A stretch of DNA of 64,000 bases from PS1 clade bacterium (lineage in GTDB: Bacteria; Pseudomonadota; Alphaproteobacteria; RS24). The notes under the pieces are model-generated. The model did not search any database. It worked only from the letters and a program-made list of their open reading frames with translations, and was not told the DNA's origin. The translations under genes were made by a program, and so were the position numbers. The stretch covers positions 27,986-91,985 of the forward strand of contig QOQK01000002.1 of assembly GCA_003331985.1 (NCBI GenBank), written 5' to 3'. Positions 33,314-45,889 of the stretch are shown in pieces. Every line of letters begins with the position of its first letter. The stretch's first letter is position 1.

Positions 33314-36166
33314 ATGAGCCTCAAAAAATCTGATCACCTTTATCTCGTTGATGGTTCTGGTTATATTTTTCGTGCTTTCCATGCATTGCCCCCACTCACT
33401 AGAAAAAGTGACAAATTACCGGTTGGTGCTGTTGCCGGGTTCTGCAATATGTTGGTGCGGCTGATGGATGATATGGCGGCAGAAGAAAGCCCGACACACC
33501 TTGCTGTAATTTTTGATGCTTCCGGCAAAACATTCAGAAATGATATCTACCCAGAGTATAAAGCCAATCGAGATGCGCCACCTGAAGATTTGGTGCCTCA
33601 ATTTCCTCTTGTACGTGAAGCTGTGAAAGCATTTGGTATTCCTTCGGTAGAGTTGCAGGGCTATGAGGCCGATGATTTGATTGCGGCCTATACACATGCT
33701 GCTACGCACAATGGCGCACGGGTCTCGATTGTATCCTCCGATAAAGATCTCATGCAACTCGTGACTGACCGGGTGAACATGATTGATACAATGAAGGATA
33801 AGAAAATTGGCCCTGCCGAGGTGCTGGAAAAATTTGAAGTTGGCCCTGAGCGTGTGATTGATGTTCAATCCCTTGCCGGAGATAGCGTGGATAATGTGCC
33901 CGGTGTGCCGGGTATTGGCATTAAAACGGCGGCTCTGTTGATTAATGAATATGGGGACTTGGAAACACTTCTCGATCGCGCCGGAGAAATTAAACAGAAT
34001 AAACGTCGTGAGAATCTTATTGAATTTGCTGATCAGGCACGGATAAGCCGAGAACTTGTCACGCTTCGAACGGATACACCTCTGCCGATTGATTTAAATG
34101 ATATGGGTCTGACACCGCCAGAGGCTGAGAAGTTAATGGGATTCCTAAAGGCAATGGAATTCAACACACTGACTCAACGTGTCGGTAAACGCTATGACCT
34201 GAGCACTGAGGATTATGAAGCTTCGGCTGAACTGGCGGCTAAAACGTCTGCGGTTTCTTCTTCAGGCGTAACAGAAAGCCCTGCATATGACTTCCCATCG
34301 GTTGTAACTGACATGCCGCCTATTGATGCTGCGGCTTATGAATGTGTAACGGATATGACCGTGCTTGATAATTGGATTGAAGCTGCTATCGCGAGTGGTT
34401 ATGTGGCAATTGATACAGAGACCGATGGCCTTGACGCGGTGAGTTGTCGTCTGGTGGGCGTGTCACTTGCCACCCGCCCTGGTCATGCCTGTTATATTCC
34501 GCTCGCGCATGGCATTGGTGAAGGGCTTGCTCTTGCCGATGATGTACCACAGCAACTCGCAGAGACGGATGTTTTGGCGCGGCTCAAGCCACTCTTGCAA
34601 GATGCATCCATTATGAAAATCCTGCAAAATGCAAAATTCGATTTACAGGTCCTCACCCAGCGCAAGATTGAGGTTCATCCGGTTGAGGACACGATGTTGA
34701 TGTCCTATGCCCTTGCCGCAGGTCAGCGCGGTCACGGTATGGATGAACTTTCCGAGCTCTATTTAGGGCATAAGCCCATCTCCATTAAGGAGTTGCTGGG
34801 TACGGGCAAGTCACAAATTACATTTGATCAGGTGCCGCTTGAGAAAGCCGCGCCCTATGCCGCAGAGGATGCTGACATCACTTTCAGGCTTTGGCAGATG
34901 ATGCGGTCCGAACTCGTCAAAGATAGGATGGTGAGTGTATATCAGACAACCGAGAAACCCCTAGTGCCTGTGATTGTAGATATGGAGAAAAACGGTATTT
35001 CTGTTGATCGTAATGTGCTTTCTCGCTTGTCAGGAGAATTTGCTCAGAAAATGGCTGCAATGGAAGACGATATTTACAAGTTGGCCGGTGAGACTTTTAA
35101 TATCGCCAGCCCAAAACAACTCGGCGATATTTTGTTCGATAAAATGGGACTGCCGGGGGGTAAGAAAACTAAAACCGGCGCATGGGGAACGGGTGCGGAT
35201 GTGTTGGAAGGCCTGGCGGCTGAAGGACATGATTTGGCAGCACAAGTGCTTGAGTGGCGCGGATTGGCAAAACTTAAATCCACCTATACAGATGCCTTGC
35301 CCGAATTTATCAATCCCGATACAGGGCGTATTCACACTTCTTATTCACTGGCGTCAACAACAACGGGACGATTAGCCTCGTCGGATCCTAACTTGCAGAA
35401 TATTCCTATTCGTACAGAGGATGGGCGGCGTATTCGAACGGCTTTTGTTGCAGAGAAGGGTAATCTCCTCGTGAGTGCGGATTATAGTCAGATTGAATTG
35501 CGACTGCTCGCGCATATTGCCGATATAGACTCCCTGCGTCAGGCATTTGCTGATGGTCAGGATATTCATGCGATGACAGCTTCAGAAATGTTTGGCGTGC
35601 CTTTGGCAGATATGACACCTGAAACACGCCGTCGCGCTAAAGCAATTAATTTCGGGATTATTTATGGCATTTCGGCTTTTGGACTTGCGAACCAGCTGGG
35701 CATTTCACGTGGTGAAGCGAGTGCCTATATCAAGGCCTATTTTGAGAAGTTCCCGGGCATCAAGGATTATATGGAAGCGGTCAAGCAAGAGGCCCATGCA
35801 CAGGGCTATGTCTCCACCCTTTTCGGGCGGCGTATTTATTTGCGTGAGATAGACAGTAAAATACCGGCGCGTCGCGCGTTTGCTGAACGAGCTGCCATTA
35901 ACGCACCGATACAAGGTACAGCAGCCGATATTATCCGCCGCGCAATGATAGCCATGCCGACTGTTTTGAAAAAGAAATCACCAAAATCACGAATGTTGTT
36001 GCAGGTCCATGATGAGTTGATTTTTGAGGCTCCTGAGGCTGAAACCGATAAGTTGATGCAACATGTCAGAGAAGTGATGCAGAATGCGTGCGCCCCTCGC
36101 TTATCGTTATCTGTGCCTCTCGTGGTGGAAGCCCAAGCGGCCAAGAACTGGGATGAGGCGCATTAA
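33314..36166 (+). CDS. polA: DNA polymerase I
   Basis: 5'-3' exo, 3'-5' exo (IDTETDGLD) and pol domains: SADYSQIELRLLAHI, RRAKAINFGIIYG, LLQVHDELIFE. Confidence 0.97.
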   Translation: MSLKKSDHLYLVDGSGYIFRAFHALPPLTRKSDKLPVGAVAGFCNMLVRLMDDMAAEESPTHLAVIFDASGKTFRNDIYPEYKANRDAPPEDLVPQFPLVREAVKAFGIPSVELQGYEADDLIAAYTHAATHNGARVSIVSSDKDLMQLVTDRVNMIDTMKDKKIGPAEVLEKFEVGPERVIDVQSLAGDSVDNVPGVPGIGIKTAALLINEYGDLETLLDRAGEIKQNKRRENLIEFADQARISRELVTLRTDTPLPIDLNDMGLTPPEAEKLMGFLKAMEFNTLTQRVGKRYDLSTEDYEASAELAAKTSAVSSSGVTESPAYDFPSVVTDMPPIDAAAYECVTDMTVLDNWIEAAIASGYVAIDTETDGLDAVSCRLVGVSLATRPGHACYIPLAHGIGEGLALADDVPQQLAETDVLARLKPLLQDASIMKILQNAKFDLQVLTQRKIEVHPVEDTMLMSYALAAGQRGHGMDELSELYLGHKPISIKELLGTGKSQITFDQVPLEKAAPYAAEDADITFRLWQMMRSELVKDRMVSVYQTTEKPLVPVIVDMEKNGISVDRNVLSRLSGEFAQKMAAMEDDIYKLAGETFNIASPKQLGDILFDKMGLPGGKKTKTGAWGTGADVLEGLAAEGHDLAAQVLEWRGLAKLKSTYTDALPEFINPDTGRIHTSYSLASTTTGRLASSDPNLQNIPIRTEDGRRIRTAFVAEKGNLLVSADYSQIELRLLAHIADIDSLRQAFADGQDIHAMTASEMFGVPLADMTPETRRRAKAINFGIIYGISAFGLANQLGISRGEASAYIKAYFEKFPGIKDYMEAVKQEAHAQGYVSTLFGRRIYLREIDSKIPARRAFAERAAINAPIQGTAADIIRRAMIAMPTVLKKKSPKSRMLLQVHDELIFEAPEAETDKLMQHVREVMQNACAPRLSLSVPLVVEAQAAKNWDEAH

Positions 36167-36206
36167 AGGGGGTTGAGACTTTAATTATCCCTGGCTGTTC
36201 TAAATC

Positions 36207-37808
36207 TTATTCAGCAGCAGGAGCGGACTCGCGTACATCATTGCCGACATAGTCCATGAATTTTTGGAAGTTTGAAACAAACATGCCAACAAGCTTTCGC
36301 GCCTGAGCATCATAGGCTTCTTTATCATCCCACGTGTTACGCGGATTCAGGATGGAGATGTCAACGCCCGGCACACTAACGGGCACTTCAAAACCGAAGT
36401 TTTCGTCAATGCGGAATTCAACATTATTCAAGCTTCCATCCAGTGCAGCGGATAATAGAGCGCGTGTCTCTTTAATCGGCATTCTGTTACCGATGCCGTA
36501 AGGTCCACCAGTCCAGCCTGTGTTCACCAACCAACAACTTGCATTATGTTCGGCGATAAGGTCGCGCAAAAGATTGCCATATTCTGATGGATGACGCGGC
36601 ATAAAGGGTGCGCCAAAACAAGTTGAGAAAGTTGCTTCGGGTTCTGTCACGCCCTTCTCTGTGCCGGCAACCTTGGCGGTATAGCCGGAAAGAAAATGAT
36701 ACATTGCCTGACTAGGCGTCAGGCGTGAGATAGGCGGTAAAACGGAAAACGCATCCGCTGTCAGCATGATTATGCTTTTGGGGTGGCTCGTGCGACCTGT
36801 ATCCGATGCATTAGGAATAAATGAAAGCGGGTAAGCACCGCGGGAATTTTCAGCCAGAGAATTATCATCAAGATCCAGCCTACGGGTTTGCGGATCCATC
36901 ACAACATTTTCCAGTACGGTACCGAAACGTTGTGTGGTGGCATGAATTTCCGGCTCGGCTTCTGCGGAGAGATTAATCATTTTGGCATAACAACCGCCTT
37001 CAAAATTAAACACGCCATTCTCTGACCAGCCATGCTCATCGTCACCAACAAGTGTCCGGTTCGGGTCAGCTGAAAGTGTCGTTTTGCCAGTTCCGCTTAG
37101 ACCGAAGAAAACAGCTGAGTCATTTTCATTGCCAACATTTACTGAACAGTGCATGGGCATGACGTTTTTCGCCGGCAGCGTGTAATTCAACATTGAAAAG
37201 ACTGATTTTTTGGTTTCACCTGCGTAGGATGTGCCGCCAATAAGAACAATTTTACGAGCGAAATTAACCGCAATAATCGTCTCGGTTCGTGAGCCATGAC
37301 GCTCTGGGCTGGCTTTAAAGCTTGGCAGGTTAACAATCACAAATTCTGGATTGAAGTTTTCAAGGTCTTCTGCGGGTGGCTCAATTAAAAGGTTTTGAAT
37401 AAACAGGGAGTGCCATGCCAATTCGGTATAAACCCGTGTTGGCAATCTATGTGTAACATCCGCGCCGCCATGCAAATCCTGAATAAAAAGCTCACGACCT
37501 TCGGTATGAGCTTTCATATCTTCATAGAGATTATCAAATTGTTCTGCCGTGATAGATTTATTATTGTCCCACCAAATGGTGTTTTCCGTTGTCTCGTCAC
37601 GCACGATGAACTTATCTTGAGCTGAACGGCCTGTATGTTGACCGGTTTTTACAACAAGCGCTCCCCCATCAGCAATTTCACCTTCCCCACGTTCCAGTGA
37701 CATCTGGTAAAGTGCAGCAGGGCGGTGATTCCAGTGAAGGGCTTTAAGGTGGTTGAACCCGTGAAGATCGGGGCCAAATTTACTTTTGTTAAAACCAGTT
37801 TGATCCAT
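36207..37808 (-). CDS. pckA: Phosphoenolpyruvate carboxykinase (ATP)
   Basis: [52 protein letters not shown]; start probably inside the 37841 ORF start. Confidence 0.95.
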   Translation of the reverse strand: MDQTGFNKSKFGPDLHGFNHLKALHWNHRPAALYQMSLERGEGEIADGGALVVKTGQHTGRSAQDKFIVRDETTENTIWWDNNKSITAEQFDNLYEDMKAHTEGRELFIQDLHGGADVTHRLPTRVYTELAWHSLFIQNLLIEPPAEDLENFNPEFVIVNLPSFKASPERHGSRTETIIAVNFARKIVLIGGTSYAGETKKSVFSMLNYTLPAKNVMPMHCSVNVGNENDSAVFFGLSGTGKTTLSADPNRTLVGDDEHGWSENGVFNFEGGCYAKMINLSAEAEPEIHATTQRFGTVLENVVMDPQTRRLDLDDNSLAENSRGAYPLSFIPNASDTGRTSHPKSIIMLTADAFSVLPPISRLTPSQAMYHFLSGYTAKVAGTEKGVTEPEATFSTCFGAPFMPRHPSEYGNLLRDLIAEHNASCWLVNTGWTGGPYGIGNRMPIKETRALLSAALDGSLNNVEFRIDENFGFEVPVSVPGVDISILNPRNTWDDKEAYDAQARKLVGMFVSNFQKFMDYVGNDVRESAPAAE

Positions 37809-37997
37809 GATGGCAATACCCATTAAACCCTTTAAGAACAAATCGCAAAAGAAAAAAGCATATCAAAGAAACTTTTTATCTGTTTAATTTATCTACAATG
37901 GCACATTTTAAGCGCGGAGCATTTAACTCTGCAACGTAAAATTATCCAGCTTGTGAACAACTAAGTTAGAGCTAAACTAAAGCTTAGCAACAGCTTA

Positions 37998-38028
37998 TTT
38001 GGGGAAGGTACCGAAAGTTTTCCCCAAA
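37998..38028. repeat. Inverted repeat TTTGGGGAA / TTCCCCAAA upstream of chvI
   Basis: 9-bp perfect arms 37998-38006 and 38020-38028. Confidence 0.6.
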
Positions 38029-38065
38029 AAGGTGTAGAAGGGATAAAAAGAATAGAGAGGGTAAT

Positions 38066-38764
38066 TTGACACGTATTGCGCTTGTAGATGACGACAAAAA
38101 TATTGTGGCCTCGCTTTCTTTGGCTTTGAAGGGAGAAGGTTTTGATGTGGAGTCTTTTGAGGATGGTGCTGCCGCGCTGGAAGCTTTGACCTCTCAACCT
38201 TCAGACAGCTTTGATATTGGTATTTTTGATATCAAAATGCCCAAAATGGATGGCCTCGAGCTTCTTCGTCGATTACGCGCCACGCATGAATTGCCTGTGA
38301 TTTATCTGACTTCCAAAGACGACGAAATTGATGAGCTTATTGGCCTTAAGATGGGGGCAGATGACTATATTACCAAACCGTTTTCTCAGCGACTATTGAT
38401 TGAACGTGTACGAACTATTTTACGTCGTACGAAAGCCCGGCAGGTCGTATCAGAAGATGAGGATGATATTATGGAGCGCGGCGGGTTAAGGCTGGATGCG
38501 GCGCGGCATGAATGTTTATGGGAAGGCCAGCCTGTTAATTTGACGGTGACGGAGTTTTTGATACTTGAAGCCCTGGCGCAACGTCCAGGTTTTGTCAAAA
38601 GTCGGGACGCATTGATGGATGCAGCCTATGAAGATCAGGTCTATGTTGATGATCGTACAATAGACAGTCACATAAAAAGACTTCGCCGTAAGTTCAAAAA
38701 AACAGACCAAAATTTTGATGCGATTGAGACACTTTATGGTGTCGGTTACAGGTATAAAGCATGA
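38066..38764 (+). CDS. chvI: OmpR-family response regulator ChvI
   Basis: [48 protein letters not shown]; next to ChvG and PckA. Confidence 0.92.
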   Translation: MTRIALVDDDKNIVASLSLALKGEGFDVESFEDGAAALEALTSQPSDSFDIGIFDIKMPKMDGLELLRRLRATHELPVIYLTSKDDEIDELIGLKMGADDYITKPFSQRLLIERVRTILRRTKARQVVSEDEDDIMERGGLRLDAARHECLWEGQPVNLTVTEFLILEALAQRPGFVKSRDALMDAAYEDQVYVDDRTIDSHIKRLRRKFKKTDQNFDAIETLYGVGYRYKA

Positions 38765-40341
38765 GGGGGTTGAGTTTTTTAAAATCTGGTCTCTCAGCTC
38801 GTCTGGTGGTGATTAACAGCCTTGGACTGTTGGGTTTTTTTGCCGGTATTTTGTTTTTAGGTCAGACACGAGAAAGCCTCACCGATGCCTATACGCAAAG
38901 TCTTGAGGTGCAAGCGCAGATTATTGCCGAGGCTCTGGGAGAGTCCGCCGGAGATGACACAGATACCGGTGATATTATTAATGATATTGAGACTGATGAA
39001 AACACCATACAAGCCGGACAAATTATGGCACCGCGTCTGAATGCAGAACTGACTGAACAAATTCTAAGACGCATCATTGCACCCACATTAAATCGGGCTC
39101 GGGTTTATGATCGTCAGGGGCAATTGGTGATTGATAGCGATGTTTTGCTTCATTCCGGTGCCGTCATTTCCCGCGATTTACCGCCACCGTCATTCTCAGC
39201 GCAAAATGATACTGCCCCCGCGAATAATTTTCAGCCAACCGATACAGATAAAGCCGGTAAGGGCGATGCTGTATTGAAGGCCATTAATATAGCAATGCAG
39301 GGAGAGATGCGCGCATCGGCTCAAAGAACTCCCAATGGTGACGATATTGTGATGGTTGCTGTGCCCGTTCAACATTATCGAGCAATTATTGGCGTTCTAT
39401 TGCTGACCAGCCCCCCAGGAGAGATTGATCGTCTTGTAGCGGCAGAACGCACCTTTTTAGCCAAAGTCTTTCTTGTTGTGCTGGGTGTGACGTTGATTTT
39501 ATCATTTGCCCTCGCCGGGACTATTACCATGCCTGTTCGTCGTCTGGCGACAGCTATTCAGGCATTTCAAGCGGCAGGCGGATCGTTACCTGCACCCGAC
39601 ACTGTGCCGGATTTTTCTGATCGTCAGGATGAAATCGGCGATCTATCTTTAGCCTTACGGGATATGCTGACCCGTTTAATGAACCGGCTGGACACGATTG
39701 AAAATTTTGCAGCTGATGTTGCCCATGAACTGAAAAACCCTCTTGCGTCAATTAACAGTGCAGTCCAGTCGCTTGCCTCAACCACTGATGACGAGGCGCG
39801 CAAGCAGCTTATGGGAATTTTGCAGGCGGATATATTACGCATGAACCGCCTGATCACAGATATATCAGAAGCCTCTCGCCTTGATGCAGAGTTAGGGCGG
39901 GCAGCCGCTGAAAATTTTGACCTTTCGGATTTGTTGAAGCAGATGGTTCCTCTGGTGAATGGTGATATTCAGATAAAAATAAAGGCGCAGGTGAGCATTA
40001 ATGCGCAGAGAGACCGGATTGCTCAAATCATTCGTAACCTGCTGGATAATGCACTGTCTTTTTCTCCGGCGAAGGAAATTACAGTGCGTTTGGATAGTGA
40101 CCGGACAGGTATTTTCATTCATGTAGATGATGCAGGGCCGGGCCTGCCTGATGGGGTGGAGCATAAAATTTTTGAACGCTTTTATACAGATCGTCCAAAT
40201 GAGCATGACCTTCATTCAGGGCTTGGTCTTTCAATTTCGCAACAAATCGCCAGGGCGCATGGGGGCAATGTAACTGCTCGCAACCGGATTAATGCTTATG
40301 GTGCGCGGTTCACTTTATTTTTGCCACATCAAGGAAAATAA
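38761..40341 (+). CDS. chvG: Sensor histidine kinase ChvG
   Basis: [23 protein letters not shown]-box; [21 protein letters not shown]; periplasmic sensor between TM helices. Confidence 0.92.
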   Translation: MRGLSFLKSGLSARLVVINSLGLLGFFAGILFLGQTRESLTDAYTQSLEVQAQIIAEALGESAGDDTDTGDIINDIETDENTIQAGQIMAPRLNAELTEQILRRIIAPTLNRARVYDRQGQLVIDSDVLLHSGAVISRDLPPPSFSAQNDTAPANNFQPTDTDKAGKGDAVLKAINIAMQGEMRASAQRTPNGDDIVMVAVPVQHYRAIIGVLLLTSPPGEIDRLVAAERTFLAKVFLVVLGVTLILSFALAGTITMPVRRLATAIQAFQAAGGSLPAPDTVPDFSDRQDEIGDLSLALRDMLTRLMNRLDTIENFAADVAHELKNPLASINSAVQSLASTTDDEARKQLMGILQADILRMNRLITDISEASRLDAELGRAAAENFDLSDLLKQMVPLVNGDIQIKIKAQVSINAQRDRIAQIIRNLLDNALSFSPAKEITVRLDSDRTGIFIHVDDAGPGLPDGVEHKIFERFYTDRPNEHDLHSGLGLSISQQIARAHGGNVTARNRINAYGARFTLFLPHQGK

Positions 40342-40359
40342 AACATAAATGGAGCGCTT

Positions 40360-40815
40360 ATGACAAATTTGCAAAATATACCTTCGCTTCACGGAAATTG
40401 CTTGTGGGTCAATGAAACTGGTGTGCTGATTTTAGGGGATGCCGCCAGTGGTAAAACCGAACTGGCATTGACGATGATTAATTCAGGGCGCGGTACTCTT
40501 GTCGCTGATGATCAGGTTATTATCGAGCGTGAGCACAAAATCTTGATGGCGCGCCCCCCCGAGGGTTTGCAAGGGTTGATGCAAATTCATGGTATTGGCA
40601 TTGTTAATTTTGATAACATAGCGCCCGTGCCGTTGCATTTGATAATTGAGCTTGTACCGCATACGGATGTGCCGCTCATTCCTGAGAAAAGTGAAAAAGA
40701 AATACAAGGCCTGTCTCTCCCCTTACTGAAACTGGCGGGTCATGAGGCGAGTAGTGCCGATAAATTATGGCTTGCGACAAATCTTCTAAAAAAAGAGATG
40801 CTTTTTAACGGGTAA
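40360..40815 (+). CDS. hprK: Short alphaproteobacterial HPr kinase/phosphorylase
   Basis: GVLILGDAASGKTELALTMI P-loop; LVADDQVII. Confidence 0.88.
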   Translation: MTNLQNIPSLHGNCLWVNETGVLILGDAASGKTELALTMINSGRGTLVADDQVIIEREHKILMARPPEGLQGLMQIHGIGIVNFDNIAPVPLHLIIELVPHTDVPLIPEKSEKEIQGLSLPLLKLAGHEASSADKLWLATNLLKKEMLFNG

Positions 40816-40835
40816 ACTGTGACACAAAGTCTGTC

Positions 40836-41288
40836 TTGCCTGAGACGAATTGGTCAGGCATGGTGATAATAGGAGATAATATGATTGGTCTTGTGATAGT
40901 GACACATGGCGGCCTCGCCAATGAATTCAGATCTGCTCTTGAGCATGTTGTAGGTGATCAACAACAGCTTGAGGCCATTTGTATTGGCCCGGATGATGAT
41001 ATGGAAAAAAGACGGGAAGACATTGCTATCGCCACCAAAGATGTTGATAGCGGTGATGGTGTGATTTTGTTAACTGATATGTTCGGTGGCACACCATCTA
41101 ATCTCGCGATTTCTCTGCTAGATCACGGGCGTGTGGAGGTGATTGCAGGTGTAAATCTGCCTATGCTCATTAAACTTGTTGGTGTGCGTGAAAAAATGGG
41201 TCTTGAGGAAGCTGTGGAAGCGGCTCAAGACTCAGCGCGGAAATATATTTCTGTAGCCAGTAAAGTACTAAGCCGAAAAGAAGATTAA
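40836..41288 (+). CDS. PTS EIIA, mannose-type
   Basis: IGLVIVTHGGLANEFRSALEHVVG; LTDMFGGTPSNLA; true start likely ATG 40881. Confidence 0.9.
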   Translation: MPETNWSGMVIIGDNMIGLVIVTHGGLANEFRSALEHVVGDQQQLEAICIGPDDDMEKRREDIAIATKDVDSGDGVILLTDMFGGTPSNLAISLLDHGRVEVIAGVNLPMLIKLVGVREKMGLEEAVEAAQDSARKYISVASKVLSRKED

Positions 41289-41575
41289 TGCCTGAAGCAG
41301 TTGTGGAGATAACCAACAAGCGGGGCCTTCACGCGCGTGCCTCGGCTAAATTTGTAACCTGTGCTCGCAGTTTTGACGCAAAAATTGATGTTATGCGTGA
41401 GGGGACAAATGTTCCCGGTACCTCAATAATGGGTCTGATGATGCTGGCAGCAAGTCTCGGTTGTTCTATAAAAATATCAGCTGAGGGCGCCGATGCTGAC
41501 GTTGCATTAGCCGAACTGGTCGCGCTTGTGCAAAATGGCTTTGGTGAGAATGATGCCGAAGAGAGCACCCAATAA
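41288..41575 (+). CDS. ptsH: Phosphocarrier protein HPr
   Basis: ITNKRGLHARASAKFV active-site His and SIMGLMMLAASLGCSI. Confidence 0.94.
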   Translation: MPEAVVEITNKRGLHARASAKFVTCARSFDAKIDVMREGTNVPGTSIMGLMMLAASLGCSIKISAEGADADVALAELVALVQNGFGENDAEESTQ

Positions 41576-41659
41576 TAATCTAAATTCTAATGATTTTAGC
41601 GTCTTACTGGTTTTTTAGCCATTAGGCCACATATCTATCAAATATAGGTTCTGCAAAAC

Positions 41660-41679
41660 ATATAAAGAAATCTTTATAT
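41660..41679. promoter_or_regulatory. Near-perfect palindrome ATATAAAGA-AA-TCTTTATAT upstream of ahcY
   Basis: 9-bp perfect arms, 2-nt spacer, 60-79 bp before the ahcY ATG. Confidence 0.65.
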
Positions 41680-41726
41680 TGTCATTGCCTTCGACCTTTC
41701 AGGCTGATAAAAAGCCGATAAATTAA

Positions 41727-43028
<1,302 letters not shown>

Positions 43029-43039
43029 AAATTTTCAGA

Positions 43040-44269
43040 TTAAAGAGCCATCAGGTCTTTAGCAGACAGGCTTTCATCTGACAGTTTTTCTGGATCAAAA
43101 ACATCGCCTTCTGCAGCGCGATGAACCAGTTTCTTGGCGACCATAAACTCGCCCGGTCGATTTACTGCATCGACGGCGGTGAGTTGGTCACCTTTAAAAT
43201 AGAATACAGCGAAGGAACGGCTGTTTAAGTCGCCGCGTGTGACGACTTTGTCATGATCGCCTGACATGCCAACAATCTGGAGCTTTACGTCATATTGGTC
43301 GGACCAAAACCAAGGGATTTGGTGATAGGCGACGGGTGCGCCGAGAATATCGCTCGCTGAAGCTTTACCTTGCTCAATGGCGTTTTGAACAGACTCGAGG
43401 CGTAGGCGACGACCCAGCAAATCATTTGGGTGCTGGGTGCAATCTCCGGCAGCATAAATATCCGGATGGGATGTGCGTGCCGTGTCATTCACAACAATAC
43501 CATTATCCACATCGAGGCCGGCGGCTTCCGCCAATTCAATATTGGGTACAATACCTATACCGACAACAACGCAATCTGCTTCAAGAATTCGTTCATCTGA
43601 CAGTTCAACCCCTGAGACCGCACCACCAGTTCCATGGAGGCCCGCAACACCAGTACCGGTGAGGATAGTCACGCCTTCTTCTGCATGGACGCGTTGATAA
43701 AAATCTGACATGACCGGGTCAGTCACGCGTGCAAGTACTCTATCTGCGGCTTCAATGACTATGGTTTCAAGGCCCATTTTACAGGCAACTGCGGCTGTCT
43801 CGAGGCCAATATAACCGCCACCTATAATGATGAGCTTTTTTCCTGGTGTGAAAGCGGGCTTCATTGCGTCTATGTCGGCAATGGTGCGAACGTCAAAAAT
43901 ATTCGCTAGGTCGGCACCGGGAAGGGGTAATTGGCGTGGGCGTGAACCTGTGCAGATAATCAGTTTTGAGAAAGCAAGCTCGCTTTGGTCATCTAATGTC
44001 ACAGTTTTTTCATCAGTGGAAATCGCGGTAACGCGACAGCCAAGTTTAAGTGTCACATTTTCATTATCATAATATTCCTGCCCTCTGAAGAACAGCCGTT
44101 CGGCTTCCATTTCGCCGGACAGATATTTTTTTGAAAGCGGCGGGCGTTGATATGGTAATTCCTGCTCATCACCAATAAGCGTGATGGCGTCATTATATCC
44201 GCCTTGCCGAAGACTAACAACAGCTTGTGCGGCTGCTTGACCGGCACCAATAATAACAATGTGATTCAT
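43040..44269 (-). CDS. FAD-dependent ferredoxin reductase (putidaredoxin/rubredoxin reductase-like)
   Basis: IVIIGAGQAAAQAVVSLRQGGY, PYQRPPLSKKYL, YAAGDCTQHPN. Confidence 0.9.
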   Translation of the reverse strand: MNHIVIIGAGQAAAQAVVSLRQGGYNDAITLIGDEQELPYQRPPLSKKYLSGEMEAERLFFRGQEYYDNENVTLKLGCRVTAISTDEKTVTLDDQSELAFSKLIICTGSRPRQLPLPGADLANIFDVRTIADIDAMKPAFTPGKKLIIIGGGYIGLETAAVACKMGLETIVIEAADRVLARVTDPVMSDFYQRVHAEEGVTILTGTGVAGLHGTGGAVSGVELSDERILEADCVVVGIGIVPNIELAEAAGLDVDNGIVVNDTARTSHPDIYAAGDCTQHPNDLLGRRLRLESVQNAIEQGKASASDILGAPVAYHQIPWFWSDQYDVKLQIVGMSGDHDKVVTRGDLNSRSFAVFYFKGDQLTAVDAVNRPGEFMVAKKLVHRAAEGDVFDPEKLSDESLSAKDLMAL

Positions 44270-44359
44270 AAGTCATTTCCTGATTTTGCTGCAGGATAAA
44301 AACATTTGTGAAACTTTCAACCCTTGCGACAATAATTTTCACCCTATACAACCACATTT

Positions 44360-45889
44360 ATGGAAAATGGGAATGCGACAATTTCCGTAACTCTGGATTT
44401 GCCCGATGTTTCGGCTGTTAGGCGTTTTGCAGGATGGATAGCCCCCCGGCTAAATAAAGGTGACTGGTTATTATTGTCCGGTGATTTGGGCGCGGGTAAA
44501 ACGGAGCTTGCCCGTTGCATTATTCGCCAGGTTTTTGGTGAAGGCACAGATGTGCCTAGCCCCACATTTACTCTTATTCAGCATTACGAGTCACGCGATA
44601 TTAAATTATTGCATACTGACCTTTATCGTCTTGAAAGCTCTGAAGAAATTCTCGAATTGGGGCTGCTGGATGAAACAGACAGCATCGTTCTGGTCGAATG
44701 GCCTGAAAAGCTTGGTACATATGTGCCGACAGAGGCTCTAATGGTTCATCTGGAGGATATCGGTTCAACTCGCCAATGTTCACTCAGCGTGAACTCGGAT
44801 AATGCAGACTTTTTTCAAGGCCTTGACGATTTTATTGATCGTGAGAAGGTGCTTGCCGATTTTCTTGAAAAAAACGGTTATGGTCAGGCTGTGCGAACGA
44901 CGCTGGCTGGCGACGCATCGCGGCGCCGCTATGAAAGACTTGAGCTGGACAATAAGCGCTTTATCCTGATGGACTGGCAAGCTCTCCCAAATGATAATGA
45001 TGCCTATAAAGCGAAAGTCTTCCTCTCGAATAGTGTCACAGATTTTCGAAATATATGTGCTTATTTAATCCGTTGTGGATTATCAGCCCCTGAGATTTTC
45101 GCGCAGGACGACGCGCAAGGTTTGCTTGTGCTAGAGGATTTCGGCACACTTAATTTCACCCATTCTATAGATGCCAAAGACCCACATTTACCTATTTTTT
45201 ATCATGAAACCATCATGGCGCTCGCGGCGCTTTATCATCATGCCGATACTGAAAATCCTGAGCAAGCTCGGCAATTTGACGCGAAGGTCAGTTCGCCCGT
45301 GCGTTATGACAAGGCAGTCATTTTAACTGAAATTCAACAATTCATTGACTGGTATATGCCGTCGCAGGGGAAGACCTTGCCTGATACCGCTCTGACAAAA
45401 TGGGAAGAGATTTGGGCCTCGCTGGTGGGTAAGCTTGAGGCTATGAAGATACGTGATGTGATGATGCTCAGAGATGTGCATTCGCCAAATTTGCATTGGC
45501 TCGGTAATCGCCAGTCTATTAGACGGGTCGGGTTTATTGATATTCAAGACGGTATTGCCGGTCACCCTGCTTATGATGTTGTGTCATTACTTCAGGATGC
45601 GCGTCGCGATTTACCGGAAGATTATGAGGGACGGTTTAAGGCTCTCTTTGTGGCTGAAACGGGTTTGGATGCTTCAGATTTTGACACTGCCTATAATATT
45701 TTTGGGGTACAGCGGAATCTTAGAATTTTAGGTATTTTTGTGAGGCTTTCGAAAATGCAGGGTAAATCAAGCTATTTGCAACATATCCCAAGAGTAAATG
45801 GGTATATCAAAGATGGCTTGGCGCATGAGGCGCTGGCAGATTTGCGTGAATGGTTTAAGACTTATGTCCCTGAGGTGCTGGAAATATGA
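44360..45889 (+). CDS. Fusion of TsaE (tRNA t6A ATPase) and an AmgK-like sugar kinase (APH fold)
   Basis: LLLSGDLGAGKTELARCIIRQ ... PSPTFTLIQHY (TsaE) followed by a phosphotransferase domain MLRDVHSPNLHWL ... GFIDIQDGIAGHPAYDVVSLLQDAR. Confidence 0.92.
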   Translation: MENGNATISVTLDLPDVSAVRRFAGWIAPRLNKGDWLLLSGDLGAGKTELARCIIRQVFGEGTDVPSPTFTLIQHYESRDIKLLHTDLYRLESSEEILELGLLDETDSIVLVEWPEKLGTYVPTEALMVHLEDIGSTRQCSLSVNSDNADFFQGLDDFIDREKVLADFLEKNGYGQAVRTTLAGDASRRRYERLELDNKRFILMDWQALPNDNDAYKAKVFLSNSVTDFRNICAYLIRCGLSAPEIFAQDDAQGLLVLEDFGTLNFTHSIDAKDPHLPIFYHETIMALAALYHHADTENPEQARQFDAKVSSPVRYDKAVILTEIQQFIDWYMPSQGKTLPDTALTKWEEIWASLVGKLEAMKIRDVMMLRDVHSPNLHWLGNRQSIRRVGFIDIQDGIAGHPAYDVVSLLQDARRDLPEDYEGRFKALFVAETGLDASDFDTAYNIFGVQRNLRILGIFVRLSKMQGKSSYLQHIPRVNGYIKDGLAHEALADLREWFKTYVPEVLEI

